Positions 52,063 through 62,093 of a DNA stretch of 64,000 nt are shown piece after piece (the first letter of the stretch is position 1; every line of letters begins with the position of its first letter). The notes below the pieces were generated by a model that was not told the DNA's origin, did not search any database, and was given only the letters and a program-made list of their open reading frames with translations. Origin of the DNA: Hanstruepera ponticola (GTDB lineage: Bacteria > Bacteroidota > Bacteroidia > Flavobacteriales > Flavobacteriaceae); contig NZ_JABANC010000001.1 of NCBI RefSeq assembly GCF_012931685.1, forward strand, positions 1,178,001-1,242,000, in the 5' to 3' direction. Made by a program: the position numbers and the translations under genes.

Positions 52063-54108
52063 TTATTTTAAATTTAAAATATAAGCTCCCTTTTCACGAG
52101 TTGCGTGGAAAGGGAGTTTTCGTTTGAAAGCAGTTTCTTTCCATCTTTGTACATAACTTTTGTAATTACTGCCATCAGCTATTATCATACGTGGCTGTAA
52201 TGAGTCTATAACCCTATTCAGATTGACTTTAGGAGAATTTCGTAATAGAACATAATGAGGTTTAAAACGATTCAGATTATAAACACCTAAACTGTCAATG
52301 ATTAAAAGTTTGTTGCTTTTAAACTGATAAATATCCTTTAAGCTATCTTCTTCAGTTGAATTAATAAATTCGCCAATTCTGTAACTTGCTATTATCTTAT
52401 CATTAGATTTAGTTAGACTATCTAAATCATGAAATACTTGTAAATCCTTCCCGTTCTTAAACCCAATAATACTGTGTTTGGTTTTGTTGAAAATCACTAA
52501 TTCATCTTTTGTTTCTACCTGCCATTTGTTATAAAATAGTAGTGATTGAAGTATCAGTATGGAACATAAAACTGAAACGATACCTATATTAGAATGTCTT
52601 TTAAAGTAGTTTAAGGATGTCATGATTACAAGATAAATTCCAATAGCCAAATACCAGTTCATGGAAATATCAGTGAAAAGAAATGACTCTTGTTTAGCAA
52701 TCCATTTAAATAGTAAGTTCATCCAATGGATAATTAATTCATAAAAATCAAAAAGGAAAAATTTTGGTACCTGAAACACAGCTAGAATTATAATGATAAA
52801 ACCATAACCTAAAATGATTCCTAGAAATGGAATGATTACTACATTGGCAATAAAAAATAACCCAGGAAACTGATGAAAATAATATAAACATAACGGAAAA
52901 ATACCGACTTGAGCAGCAATAGAAACGGTTATCAATTCCCAAATTTTATCAATTAACCAAACATTACTCCTCATTAGAGCATATAGCATGGGTTGCACAC
53001 TTACAATACCAATAACTGCTAAATAACTCAACTGAAAACCAACTTCAAAAAGTAAAAAGGGGTTCCAAAGTAAAAGTAAAAATGCTGATATGGCTAATGT
53101 ATTGTATATGTTATGAGGACGTTTGAGGTTCATGCCTACAGCAAGTGCACTGAACATGGTAGCCGCTCTTAAAATTGAAGGTGATAATCCTGCGATGGTA
53201 GCAAAACTCCATAATAGTATAAGAATAATAACTGTTTTTGTAATCAGACCATATTTAAACCTTTTTAAAAATCCCAATATGAAATTTAACATGAGTAATA
53301 TGATGCCAATATGTAATCCAGAAATGGCTAGTATATGAACAGCACCAGAGTTGATGTAATCATCATATAAATCTTTTTTAATATCTAACCTGTAGCCAAG
53401 CAGTAAAGCTTTTATTACAGACATTTCATCAGGCTTAAAATTGTAAGATTCCAATTGTTGTATTACTTTCTGCCTGATTTTATGGGCATAACCTTTTAGG
53501 CTATGAGTATCATTTTTTGCTAAAAATAATGATTGATAATCTGAATAAACCTGCGCGTAAACATTGTGGTTTTCTAAATAGGTTTTGTAGTTAAACTGAT
53601 GAGGATTTAATGGTGATTTCAAAGGTTGAAAATGTGTGAATACAATTAATTTATCATCAACCTGAAACATTTCATTTAGGGAGTCTTTTGTAATATTAAG
53701 TTGTACTTTGCCACGTACACGTTTAGAATCAACTTGAATGACTTCAGCAAAATAACGGTCGTGAAATGAACTTGGTTTTAGAACTTCTCTAATACTTAAT
53801 ACGATTTTTGAATCTGTACGCTCTTGAAAAACGCTAGTATGTGTATAATGGTTTTTGAAGTTTCTTTCATTATGCAATGTCAAAACCAGAATACCAATAG
53901 AAAGGGTAGTTAGAATAGCAAATAGCCCAAACCAAATGTTTTTTGTAAATCGTCTTTTAGATGTTAAATAAATAATGAATGTAGTAAATAGTAACAAGCA
54001 AGAAATACACAAGGCAATTATGACAGAAACAGTAATGTAATGGCCTATGATTATACCATTAACCAAACATAGTACAAGTTTAACAATCGGGAAATCAAGT
54101 AACTTCAT
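52063..54108 (-). CDS. ComEC/Rec2 family DNA uptake channel
   Basis: A 681-residue membrane protein. It has an N-terminal DUF4131-like OB domain (about 30-175), the competence domain with HILAISGLHIGII (about 257-269) and eight to ten hydrophobic helices. The C-terminal 150 residues keep only short fragments of the metallo-beta-lactamase domain and have no HxHxDH, so any nuclease activity is absent. The protein may import single-stranded DNA. Bacteroidota members commonly look like this. It is monocistronic or leads the NlpC/P60 gene, which ends 22 bases upstream in the same direction. Confidence 0.88.
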   Translation of the reverse strand: MKLLDFPIVKLVLCLVNGIIIGHYITVSVIIALCISCLLLFTTFIIYLTSKRRFTKNIWFGLFAILTTLSIGILVLTLHNERNFKNHYTHTSVFQERTDSKIVLSIREVLKPSSFHDRYFAEVIQVDSKRVRGKVQLNITKDSLNEMFQVDDKLIVFTHFQPLKSPLNPHQFNYKTYLENHNVYAQVYSDYQSLFLAKNDTHSLKGYAHKIRQKVIQQLESYNFKPDEMSVIKALLLGYRLDIKKDLYDDYINSGAVHILAISGLHIGIILLMLNFILGFLKRFKYGLITKTVIILILLWSFATIAGLSPSILRAATMFSALAVGMNLKRPHNIYNTLAISAFLLLLWNPFLLFEVGFQLSYLAVIGIVSVQPMLYALMRSNVWLIDKIWELITVSIAAQVGIFPLCLYYFHQFPGLFFIANVVIIPFLGIILGYGFIIIILAVFQVPKFFLFDFYELIIHWMNLLFKWIAKQESFLFTDISMNWYLAIGIYLVIMTSLNYFKRHSNIGIVSVLCSILILQSLLFYNKWQVETKDELVIFNKTKHSIIGFKNGKDLQVFHDLDSLTKSNDKIIASYRIGEFINSTEEDSLKDIYQFKSNKLLIIDSLGVYNLNRFKPHYVLLRNSPKVNLNRVIDSLQPRMIIADGSNYKSYVQRWKETAFKRKLPFHATREKGAYILNLK

Positions 54109-54130
54109 ATAAGAAAGTTACTAAAAAAAA

Positions 54131-54655
54131 TTATAAAATGCGCCTAGCTTGAACAAAGGCAAAGTACCAATATTTTTCTGATAATTCAGAAGTTATAACA
54201 CCTTTGCTTGTTGTGGAATGAATGAATTCCACATAGCCAGGTCTTGTGTTAGTAACAATACCAACATGATTTACAGTTCTGCTATTTTTTCTGGTAGCAA
54301 AAAAAAGCAAATCTCCTTTTTGAACTTCTTTTACATCTATCCATTCTCCAGATACAGCGAGTTGCGATGTGGTTCTTGGTAAAAGAATGTCTTCCTTTTT
54401 AAAAGCTGTGGTTACTAAGCCGGAGCAGTCCATGCCTTTTTTTGTAGTACCACCATATTTGTAGCGCACACCGTTAAAGGTTTGAGCGTAATCAATTATA
54501 GCATCAGCTTTTTCATTGTAGTTTGAGTTGTTACTGTAGGTGTTTTTTTTGGTTTCGGTTTTATGAGATTTATGTGATGAAGCTGTTGCTGTCTTTTTGG
54601 ATTTGCAAGACATCAAAACGAACAAACAACAAATAAGTAGGGCTATTTTATGCAT
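54131..54655 (-). CDS. NlpC/P60 (C40) cell-wall hydrolase lipoprotein
   Basis: A 174-residue lipoprotein: the ATG at 54655 gives the lipobox VLMSC (Cys17), while ATGs at 54670 and 54727 would add a non-signal stretch. A Lys/Ser/Thr-rich linker (18-48) leads to an NlpC/P60 domain with catalytic Cys77 (GMDCSGL) and His130 (VNHVGIV). It cuts peptide crosslinks of peptidoglycan, gamma-D-Glu-diaminopimelate type in family members. It lies divergent from the DNA methyltransferase, 106 bases apart. Confidence 0.85.
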   Translation of the reverse strand: MHKIALLICCLFVLMSCKSKKTATASSHKSHKTETKKNTYSNNSNYNEKADAIIDYAQTFNGVRYKYGGTTKKGMDCSGLVTTAFKKEDILLPRTTSQLAVSGEWIDVKEVQKGDLLFFATRKNSRTVNHVGIVTNTRPGYVEFIHSTTSKGVITSELSEKYWYFAFVQARRIL

Positions 54656-54761
54656 GCTTCGAAAATACATAATTTTGTTATTAAAAAAATAATAACCTTT
54701 CAAAAAGTTGATTTGTTCAAACTTCAAATTCTCTTATTTTTAGCGTTCAATAAGTAGATTT

Positions 54762-55928
54762 ATGAATGTAATTGATTTGTTTTCTGGATGTGGTGGTTTG
54801 GCATTAGGCTTTAAATGGGCTGGTTTTAATACACTACTGGCAAGTGATGTGGATGAAAATTGTGAAAAAACCTATAAGTTTAATTTTCCAAGGGTGCCAT
54901 TCATTAGAGAAGACTTAAGGAATATTTCAACAAATCAAATAAAAAGTCAAGTTACTGAATCGGTTGATGTTGTAATAGGAGGGCCGCCTTGTCAGGGCTT
55001 TTCTTTAGCAAATAAAAACAGAAACAAAGTAAAGCATGATCCAAGAAACGAATTGTTCTATGAATTCGTTCGTGTGGTAACGGACTTACAACCTAAAGCC
55101 TTTGTTATGGAAAATGTCAGAGGTTTACTTTCAATGCAGAAAGGAAAAGTTATTCAGCTTATGAAAGAAGAGTTTGAAAATGCTGGATTCGGTTATGATG
55201 TTGATTATAAAGTGCTTTTAGCCTCAGATTATGGAGTGCCACAAAACAGGCAACGGGTTATTATGATTGGTATTAGAAAAGATTTAAATATAAAGCCTGA
55301 ATTCCCTATCCAAAGTCATGATAGACCAATTACAGTTTGGGAAGCTATTTCAGATTTACCTCAAATAAAGGCTTCGGAAGGCGATGAAAAAATGACGTAT
55401 AAATCTCATGCAGAAAACAAATATCAAGCGTTTATGCGCCAGTCTAGCTCGGCAGTTTTCAATCATGTTGCCATGAGGCATACAAAAAGACTTATTGATA
55501 GATTTCAAGTTATAAAAGCAGGTCAATCATTGGCACATGTACCACAAGAACATGCTGCTGTAAAACGTGGTAAGCCAAAGGAGAAATCTAAAATTGTGTT
55601 TTCACAAAACAATCAGCGTTTGCATGCAGATAGACCTGCACCAACCATTGCAGCATCATTTCAAAGTAATTTTATTCACCCTTTTTTACACAGGAATTTT
55701 ACAGCCCGTGAAGGTGCGCGCTTGCAATCGTTTCCAGATGATTTTATTTTTCAAGGTATGCGAACTAAAATGAGTTGGGAGAAGGGGTTAAGTCAATATC
55801 AACAGATTGGGAATGCTGTTCCGCCGTTATTGGGTTACGCAATCGCTAATAAAATCAATGAAATTTTAAAGGGTGTTAATAAAAATGATGAGACCAAATT
55901 ATTTGATGTAACCAAGTTGGTTAACTAA
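54762..55928 (+). CDS. C5 cytosine DNA methyltransferase, orphan
   Basis: A 388-residue m5C methyltransferase. Motif I DLFSGCGGL (5-13), motif IV GGPPCQGFS with catalytic Cys77, motif VI ENV (117-119), motif VIII QNRQRV (161-166), and motif X near GNAVPPLLG are present, so the enzyme should be active. The target-recognition region lies at about 170-285. No restriction endonuclease, Vsr or S subunit lies next to it. The last eight bases overlap the lpxB stop on the opposite strand. The gene sits within otherwise housekeeping genes, a sign of later insertion. Target sequence cannot be read from the protein. Confidence 0.9.
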   Translation: MNVIDLFSGCGGLALGFKWAGFNTLLASDVDENCEKTYKFNFPRVPFIREDLRNISTNQIKSQVTESVDVVIGGPPCQGFSLANKNRNKVKHDPRNELFYEFVRVVTDLQPKAFVMENVRGLLSMQKGKVIQLMKEEFENAGFGYDVDYKVLLASDYGVPQNRQRVIMIGIRKDLNIKPEFPIQSHDRPITVWEAISDLPQIKASEGDEKMTYKSHAENKYQAFMRQSSSAVFNHVAMRHTKRLIDRFQVIKAGQSLAHVPQEHAAVKRGKPKEKSKIVFSQNNQRLHADRPAPTIAASFQSNFIHPFLHRNFTAREGARLQSFPDDFIFQGMRTKMSWEKGLSQYQQIGNAVPPLLGYAIANKINEILKGVNKNDETKLFDVTKLVN

Positions 55929-57036
55929 TCGCTTTGTAAATAAGTTTCGCAGTTTTTTCACTAGCACCTCTACCACCTAACTTTTTTTCAAGCTCATAAT
56001 AAGCCATAAAGAATTTTGTGCGTTCATATTTGTCCAAAATTCTGTCTAATTCTTTTTTGAGTTTATTCGTATTAAAATCGCTTTGAATAAGTTCGGTTAC
56101 GACTTCTTTGTCCATGATTAAATTGACTAGTGAAATGAATTTAATATGTTTTACCAAACGCTTACCAATTTGATAGGATAGCCAGCTACCTTTATAACAG
56201 ACTACTTCTGGTACTTTAAATAAAGCTGTTTCAAGAGTGGCAGTTCCAGATGTAACTAGTGCAGCTGTTGAAACACTTAAAAGATCATAGGTTCTGTTTG
56301 AAATAAAATGAACATTTGTATTTTTAATAAATTGCTTGTAAAACGAATATTCTTGACTTGGAGCACCAGCAATCACAAATTGATGGTCAGGATATTGATT
56401 GACAATACTCAACATAACCGAAAGCATTTTGGTTATTTCTTGTTTTCTACTGCCAGGCAATAGTGCTATTATGGGCTTTTCATTCAACTCATGTTCAGCT
56501 CTAAAAGTATATTCGTCAACTTGATTTCTATTGGCAATGGCATCAATTAAAGGGTGTCCAACAAATTCAACCGTATAGTTGTGTTTTTTTTCATAAAAAT
56601 CCTTTTCAAAAGGTAGAATAACATACATACTGTCAACATCACGTTTTATGGCATTGATCCGGTTTTCCTTCCAAGCCCAAATTTGTGGTGAAATATAATA
56701 GTGAGTCTTAAAACCTTCTTGCTTTGCCCATTTGGCAATGCGTAAATTAAACCCTGGATAATCTATAAAAATAATGACATCAGGATTAAAGGATTCAATG
56801 TCTTTTTTACAAAATGATAGATTTCTTGTTATGGTTCGTAAGTTCATGATAACTTCTGCAAAACCCATAAATGCTAAATCTCTGTAATGTTTAATTAAAT
56901 TATTGCTAACAGCTTCCATCAGGTCACCACCCCAAAACCTGAATGAGGCATTAACATCTTCTTTTAGTAAGGCCTTCATTAAGTTGGAACCGTGTAAGTC
57001 ACCTGATGCTTCTCCAGCAATAATGTAATATTTCAT
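55921..57036 (-). CDS. lpxB: Lipid-A-disaccharide synthase
   Basis: A 371-residue GT19 enzyme that condenses UDP-2,3-diacylglucosamine with lipid X to the lipid A disaccharide. The N-terminal AGEASGDLHGSNLM, the FIDYPGFNLRIAKWAK motif, QIWAWKENR, GHPLID, ALLPGSRKQEI and the late SGTATLETAL donor-binding motif are all present. Peripheral inner-membrane protein. It is third in the surE-DUF-lpxB minus-strand operon. The length is normal. Confidence 0.95.
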   Translation of the reverse strand: MKYYIIAGEASGDLHGSNLMKALLKEDVNASFRFWGGDLMEAVSNNLIKHYRDLAFMGFAEVIMNLRTITRNLSFCKKDIESFNPDVIIFIDYPGFNLRIAKWAKQEGFKTHYYISPQIWAWKENRINAIKRDVDSMYVILPFEKDFYEKKHNYTVEFVGHPLIDAIANRNQVDEYTFRAEHELNEKPIIALLPGSRKQEITKMLSVMLSIVNQYPDHQFVIAGAPSQEYSFYKQFIKNTNVHFISNRTYDLLSVSTAALVTSGTATLETALFKVPEVVCYKGSWLSYQIGKRLVKHIKFISLVNLIMDKEVVTELIQSDFNTNKLKKELDRILDKYERTKFFMAYYELEKKLGGRGASEKTAKLIYKAIS

Positions 57037-57038
57037 GG

Positions 57039-57323
57039 TTACATGAATTTAAAAATAAACGTGAAAATAGCTATTAAAACAGTTGCTAGTAAAACACCTC
57101 TAGCTCTATAATCTTGTTTTTTCTTTATAAAAACGAAAAAGGCTATTAAATTTAGTATTGAACCCAAACTTATAAGTTTTCCTAAAAAACCTTCGGCTGA
57201 AGCAGATTTGAGTACTGTAATAAACTCATCGCCATTGCCTAGTATGATTGTGGCTAGATAAAGACCAATAATATTTGCTATGAGTCCTACCAATAATCCT
57301 TTAAAAACTTCTTTTTTAATCAT
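57039..57323 (-). CDS. Small four-helix membrane protein between surE and lpxB
   Basis: A 94-residue protein with three or four hydrophobic helices (about 9-27, 47-66, 75-93). No signature is known. It overlaps the surE stop by eight bases and is two bases from lpxB, so it is part of the operon. In flavobacteria a small protein at this place is usual in my recollection; function unknown. Confidence 0.68.
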   Translation of the reverse strand: MIKKEVFKGLLVGLIANIIGLYLATIILGNGDEFITVLKSASAEGFLGKLISLGSILNLIAFFVFIKKKQDYRARGVLLATVLIAIFTFIFKFM

Positions 57324-58092
57324 TAAACTTCCATGTATTTAATTGTTGAATACAATGATGTGCAGTTAAATCAAACTGAACAGGAACAACAGAAACATAA
57401 CCATTTTCTAATGCCCATTCATCAGTATCTTCACCGTTATCTAAATTAACAAATTTTCCAGTTAACCAATAATAATCTTTGCCTTGAGGGGTTTTTCGCT
57501 TGTCAAATTCCTCTTCCCAATTTGCTTTTGCTTGTCTACAAATTTTCACACCTTTAATTTCAGATTGTGAAAGATTAGGGATATTGACATTTAGAACTAC
57601 ATTTTTTGGTATGCCATTATTAAGAACATTTTGAGCAATTTGCTTTACAAAACTTTTTGATGCTTCAAAATTAGCATTGTAGTTATAATCCAAAAGTGAG
57701 AAACCTATGGCGGGAATGCCTTCTATACCAGCTTCTAGAGCGGCACTCATAGTCCCAGAATATATCACATTGATCGATGAATTTGAACCGTGATTAATTC
57801 CAGACACACATAAATCTGGTCTCCTATCTAATATTTCATTCACTGCTAGTTTGACACAGTCAGCAGGAGTGCCAGAACAACTATATTCAGGTTGCGTGCC
57901 ATCATCAATCACCACCTTTTCAAGATGTAATGTAGAATTGATTGTTATAGCATGACCCATTCCGCTTTGAGGACTGTCTGGTGCCACAACAACAACATCT
58001 CCTAAATCTGACATAACTTCAATAAGAGTTCTTATCCCAGGAGCAGCTATACCATCATCATTAGTAACTAAAATTAAGGGTCTTTCTGACAT
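57316..58092 (-). CDS. surE: 5'/3'-nucleotidase SurE
   Basis: A 258-residue SurE. The metal site VTNDDG (9-14) and the region APDSPQSGMGHAI, CSGTPADCVKLAV, SGINHGSN and YSGTMSAALEA are all conserved. It removes phosphate from nucleoside monophosphates, in the cytoplasm. It is first in the minus-strand operon with lpxB. The 58093-58245 gap contains no clear promoter to me. Confidence 0.95.
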   Translation of the reverse strand: MSERPLILVTNDDGIAAPGIRTLIEVMSDLGDVVVVAPDSPQSGMGHAITINSTLHLEKVVIDDGTQPEYSCSGTPADCVKLAVNEILDRRPDLCVSGINHGSNSSINVIYSGTMSAALEAGIEGIPAIGFSLLDYNYNANFEASKSFVKQIAQNVLNNGIPKNVVLNVNIPNLSQSEIKGVKICRQAKANWEEEFDKRKTPQGKDYYWLTGKFVNLDNGEDTDEWALENGYVSVVPVQFDLTAHHCIQQLNTWKFND

Positions 58093-58245
58093 TTCTGAAG
58101 TTAATTTACAAGTTGCTAAAATACATAATTTAGAGTGCTTTTGTCGAATATTTGGTGTTTAACAAAAAATTAGTACCATTTGATTATATTGGCATAGTTT
58201 TTTCTTTAATTTAGTGAAAAATATATCATGCTTATTATGAGAATT

Positions 58246-60375
58246 ATGAAAAGGAATTATAACATTTTAATATTAATGCTTTTGTTGGCGTTTGCCTCAT
58301 GCAGCTTTACCACAAAAACATTTAGCGACCCTAATAAAGATAAGCTTTTAATTCAAGCAATTACATATGTTCTAGAGCGAGGTCATTTTGATCCTAAAGA
58401 AATTAATGATGAGTTTTCAATTGAAGTATATTCAGATTATTTGGAGCAGATAGATCCTTTAAAACAATATTTTTATGAATCTGACATCAAGGAATTTGAG
58501 CAATATAAGACGGAAATTGATGATCAATTAAAGGCTTTAGATATTTCGTTTTTTAATTTGACTCATGAACGACTTATGCAACGTATAGAAGAGGCAAAGG
58601 TTATTTATAAAGAAGTATTGGATACTCCTTTTGATTATTCAGTTGATGAGGTCTTTAATTCAGATTATGAAGCTTTAGATTTTGTAAGTTCTAAAAAGGA
58701 AATGAAGGAACGTTGGAGACAACGATTAAAGTATACCAATCTAGCGAATTATGATGATTTGATAAATGCGCAGGAATCAGCTGATGAAAATGACGACGTT
58801 GAAAAAAAATCATTAGAAGAGATTGAGGTTGCGTCCAGAAAGGAAACACTCAAAACCATAGATATCTATTATAATGATTATATAGATGATATGGAGCGTA
58901 AAGACTGGTTTGTAGTTTTTATAAATGCCATAACTCAAGAATTTGACCCACATACAACTTATTTTGCACCTGAAGATAAAGAGGTTTTTAATCAAGGGAT
59001 GTCTGGTAAATTAGAAGGAATTGGCGCTAGACTTCAAAAACGAATGGATAATATTAAAATTGTCGAGTTGATTTCTGGTGGTCCAGCTTGGAGAGGTAAG
59101 GAGTTGGAAGTTGGTGATATCATTCAAAAGGTAAGACAGGAAGACGAAAAAGAAGCTGTGAGTATTATTGGAATGCGCATTGATGATGCTATAAAATTGA
59201 TTAAAGGACCTAAAGGAACTAATGTTTACTTAACCGTAAAAAAAGTTGATGGAACAATTGAGGTTATAAAAATTACACGAGATATTGTTGAACTTGAAGA
59301 AACTCATGCAAAGAGTTCCATTGTAACCAAAAATGATAAACGTTTTGGCGTTATTAATTTACCCAAGTTTTACGCTGATTTTGAAGATTATCAGAAGTTA
59401 AATGCAGCATCTGACGTTAAGAAAGAAATTGAGCGTTTAAAAGAAGAAGGAATGGAAGGCTTGGTGCTTGATCTACGTGGCAATGGAGGTGGATCATTAC
59501 AAACCGTAGTTGAGATGGCTGGTTTGTTTATTGAACAAGGGCCAATCGTTCAAGTGCGTTCTACTGATGAACCTAAAGAAGTTTTAAAGGATACAGATAA
59601 ATCTATTGTTTGGGATGGTCCATTAGTTATTTTAGTGAATGAGTTTTCAGCATCTGCTTCTGAAATTTTGGCAGCAGCCATGCAAGATTATAAGCGTGCT
59701 ATTGTAATTGGAAGTAAGCAAACTTATGGTAAGGGAACTGTTCAATCATTTTTTGATTTAAACAGGATGGTAAGAAATTATAAAGATGGTGATTTAGGAG
59801 CCTTAAAAGTTACCAGACAAAAGTATTACCGAATCAATGGTGGATCGGTCCAACTTGAAGGAGTAAAAAGTGACGTTATTGTTCCGGATCGTTATAGCTT
59901 TATGGATATTGGTGAGAAAGATCAGGAAAACCCATTAGGTTGGGATGAAATTGATGCTGCTGAATTTTCTTTTTGGGAAGGTTACTTTGATTATGATACG
60001 ACCATAAAAAAGAGTATTGAAAGAATGAAGGATAATTCACAATTAAAATTAATTGAAGAAAACGCAAAATGGGTTAAAACGCGTATGGATGAAAAACAAC
60101 ATCCATTGAATTATAGTAAGTACAAATCGCAATTAGATTTAAATGAGGAAGAAGCTAAACAGTTTGATGAAATCTCAAATTACCAAACCAATCTAACATT
60201 TGAATCATTGCCATATGAAAAAAGACTTTTCGAAAAAGATACAGTTTTAAAAGATAAACGCATACGTTGGCATGAGAGTTTAAGTAAAGATGTATATATG
60301 GAAGAGGCATTAAATGTGCTTGAAGATTTAAAAATGTCGTACTCTATTAAAAAGGTAGCAACAGTAAAAGACTAA
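58246..60375 (+). CDS. Prc/tail-specific carboxy-terminal processing protease
   Basis: A 709-residue lipoprotein protease (start at 58246 gives lipobox AFASC; the ATG at 58228 is six codons upstream). The N-terminal part is the DUF3340-like helical domain, followed by a PDZ domain (about 240-330: GKLEGIGARLQ) and the S41 catalytic core with FSASASEILAAAMQDY (serine) and QTYGKGTVQ (lysine). The C-terminal DUF3340 portion completes the Prc shape. It degrades periplasmic proteins from the C-terminus. It is followed five bases later by the ABC permease gene. Confidence 0.92.
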   Translation: MKRNYNILILMLLLAFASCSFTTKTFSDPNKDKLLIQAITYVLERGHFDPKEINDEFSIEVYSDYLEQIDPLKQYFYESDIKEFEQYKTEIDDQLKALDISFFNLTHERLMQRIEEAKVIYKEVLDTPFDYSVDEVFNSDYEALDFVSSKKEMKERWRQRLKYTNLANYDDLINAQESADENDDVEKKSLEEIEVASRKETLKTIDIYYNDYIDDMERKDWFVVFINAITQEFDPHTTYFAPEDKEVFNQGMSGKLEGIGARLQKRMDNIKIVELISGGPAWRGKELEVGDIIQKVRQEDEKEAVSIIGMRIDDAIKLIKGPKGTNVYLTVKKVDGTIEVIKITRDIVELEETHAKSSIVTKNDKRFGVINLPKFYADFEDYQKLNAASDVKKEIERLKEEGMEGLVLDLRGNGGGSLQTVVEMAGLFIEQGPIVQVRSTDEPKEVLKDTDKSIVWDGPLVILVNEFSASASEILAAAMQDYKRAIVIGSKQTYGKGTVQSFFDLNRMVRNYKDGDLGALKVTRQKYYRINGGSVQLEGVKSDVIVPDRYSFMDIGEKDQENPLGWDEIDAAEFSFWEGYFDYDTTIKKSIERMKDNSQLKLIEENAKWVKTRMDEKQHPLNYSKYKSQLDLNEEEAKQFDEISNYQTNLTFESLPYEKRLFEKDTVLKDKRIRWHESLSKDVYMEEALNVLEDLKMSYSIKKVATVKD

Positions 60376-60380
60376 TTTAA

Positions 60381-61472
60381 ATGAGTCAAAGCTCAAGCTC
60401 ATTAAGCAAACTAGCGCTCCAGAAATTTAAAAAAGATTTCTGGGGCGTTTTTAGTTTGTTTTTAATTGTATTTGTAGGCTTCATCTCTGTCTTTGCATAT
60501 GTTATTGCTCCTGATAACTCGCAACATGCTAATCAAATGCATTTGTCTATTCACTCTAAAAAGCCAGGTTTTAAAGTTGCCATGTTGGTCATGCCCAATG
60601 ACAATCTTGGTAAACAAAGTGTTTTTGACAAATTATTTTTTGGTAGAAAAAATACCGAAAATGAAATCCCGATTTCAAGTCATACTCACAAAGAGAGTTT
60701 ATTGACTTATACTGAATATACAGCTGATGATTTGGAAGGTATAACAAAAACTATTGATTTAAATCATTTCACAGATAAGCAAAAACCTTATGTTGAAGAA
60801 AAAATATTTCTATTTGGTACTGATAAGTATGGAAGGGATTTATTAAGTAGAATCCTTGTGGGAGCAAGAATTTCATTTTTTATTGGTTTCATTGCGGTTT
60901 TTATATCACTTGTAGTAGGAATACTTATGGGTAGTTTGGCAGGTTATTTTGGTGGTAAGGTTGACGCGCTTATTATGTGGTTTATCAATGTATCATGGTC
61001 AATACCCACATTGTTATTGGTGATTGCTACAACCTTGGCTTTAGGTAAAGGTTTTTGGCAGGTTTTTATTGCTGTTGGCCTTACCATGTGGGTTGAAGTA
61101 GCTAGAGTAGTTAGAGGGCAGGTAATGAGTGTAAAGGAAATGCAATACGTAACTGCGGCACGAGCATTAGGTTTCAATGATTTCAGGATTATTACTAGAC
61201 ATATTTTGCCTAATATTATGGCACCTGTAATTGTAATTTCGGCTGCAAACTTTGCGGCAGCCATTTTAATTGAGAGTGGCTTGAGTTTTTTGGGCATTGG
61301 AGCTCAACCACCTATGTCTAGTTGGGGAGCTATGATAAAAGATCATTATAATTATATCATTCTTGGAAAACCATATCTGGCCTTAATTCCTGGTTTTTGT
61401 ATAATGATATTGGTCATGGCATTTATGCTTATGGGTAATGCTTTAAGAGACGCTTTGGATGTGAGAAGTTAG
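60381..61472 (+). CDS. ABC-transporter permease, DppC/OppC type
   Basis: A 363-residue inner-membrane permease. One helix near the N-terminus (about 21-43) precedes a periplasmic loop of about 110 residues, longer than in most OppC. The core from about 165 has six helices with the EAA-type loop EMQYVTAARALGFNDFRIITRHILPN. DppC family transporters import peptides or nickel. No ATPase, substrate-binding protein or partner permease is next to it, so it is alone here. Possible unusual insert between helix one and the core. Confidence 0.82.
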   Translation: MSQSSSSLSKLALQKFKKDFWGVFSLFLIVFVGFISVFAYVIAPDNSQHANQMHLSIHSKKPGFKVAMLVMPNDNLGKQSVFDKLFFGRKNTENEIPISSHTHKESLLTYTEYTADDLEGITKTIDLNHFTDKQKPYVEEKIFLFGTDKYGRDLLSRILVGARISFFIGFIAVFISLVVGILMGSLAGYFGGKVDALIMWFINVSWSIPTLLLVIATTLALGKGFWQVFIAVGLTMWVEVARVVRGQVMSVKEMQYVTAARALGFNDFRIITRHILPNIMAPVIVISAANFAAAILIESGLSFLGIGAQPPMSSWGAMIKDHYNYIILGKPYLALIPGFCIMILVMAFMLMGNALRDALDVRS

Positions 61473-61477
61473 TTAAT

Positions 61478-62080
61478 CTAAATATTCATAGAATTGTTAA
61501 TTGAATCAATATAATCCAAAACTTCCTCTTTACCAATAGATTTTGAAGACGATGTTATAAAATAGTTAGGCATTTCCTCCCAAGTCTCCAATAACTTATT
61601 TTTATAGGTTTCAACCTGTCTGGTTATGGCGTTGGGTTTCAATTTATCGGCTTTTGTGAATATGATAGAAAATGGAATGCTATTTTCTCCGAGCCATGCC
61701 ATAAATTCTAAATCTATGGGTTGCGCATCATGTCTAATATCTACCAAAACAAAAGCAGATACCAATTGCTCTCGCAAACTAAAATATTGTGTAATAAATT
61801 TTTGAAATGTTTTTTTTGCGCTTTTTGATACGCGTGCATATCCATATCCAGGTAAATCAACTAAATGCCAATTTTTATTAATTAGAAAATGATTGATTAA
61901 CTGTGTTTTACCAGGTCTTCCAGATGTTTTAGCCAAACTTTTTCTATTGGTTAACATATTGATTAAAGATGATTTTCCAACATTACTTCTGCCAATAAAA
62001 GCGTATTCTGGCAACATGCTTTTAGGGCATTTAGCCACATCAGAATTGCTCATTACGAATTCTGCCGATTTAATTTCCAT
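61478..62080 (-). CDS. EngB/YihA ribosome biogenesis GTPase
   Basis: A 200-residue small GTPase. The P-loop GRSNVGKSS (30-38), the switch region ([10 protein letters not shown]), G3 DLPGYGYA, G4 TKAD and the C-terminal SSKS are conserved, matching EngB (YihA/YsxC). It acts in 50S subunit assembly. It converges with the permease gene by a five-base gap and sits 13 bases downstream of the alpha/beta hydrolase gene. Confidence 0.93.
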   Translation of the reverse strand: MEIKSAEFVMSNSDVAKCPKSMLPEYAFIGRSNVGKSSLINMLTNRKSLAKTSGRPGKTQLINHFLINKNWHLVDLPGYGYARVSKSAKKTFQKFITQYFSLREQLVSAFVLVDIRHDAQPIDLEFMAWLGENSIPFSIIFTKADKLKPNAITRQVETYKNKLLETWEEMPNYFITSSSKSIGKEEVLDYIDSINNSMNI

Positions 62081-62093
62081 AGCGAGATAAGGT

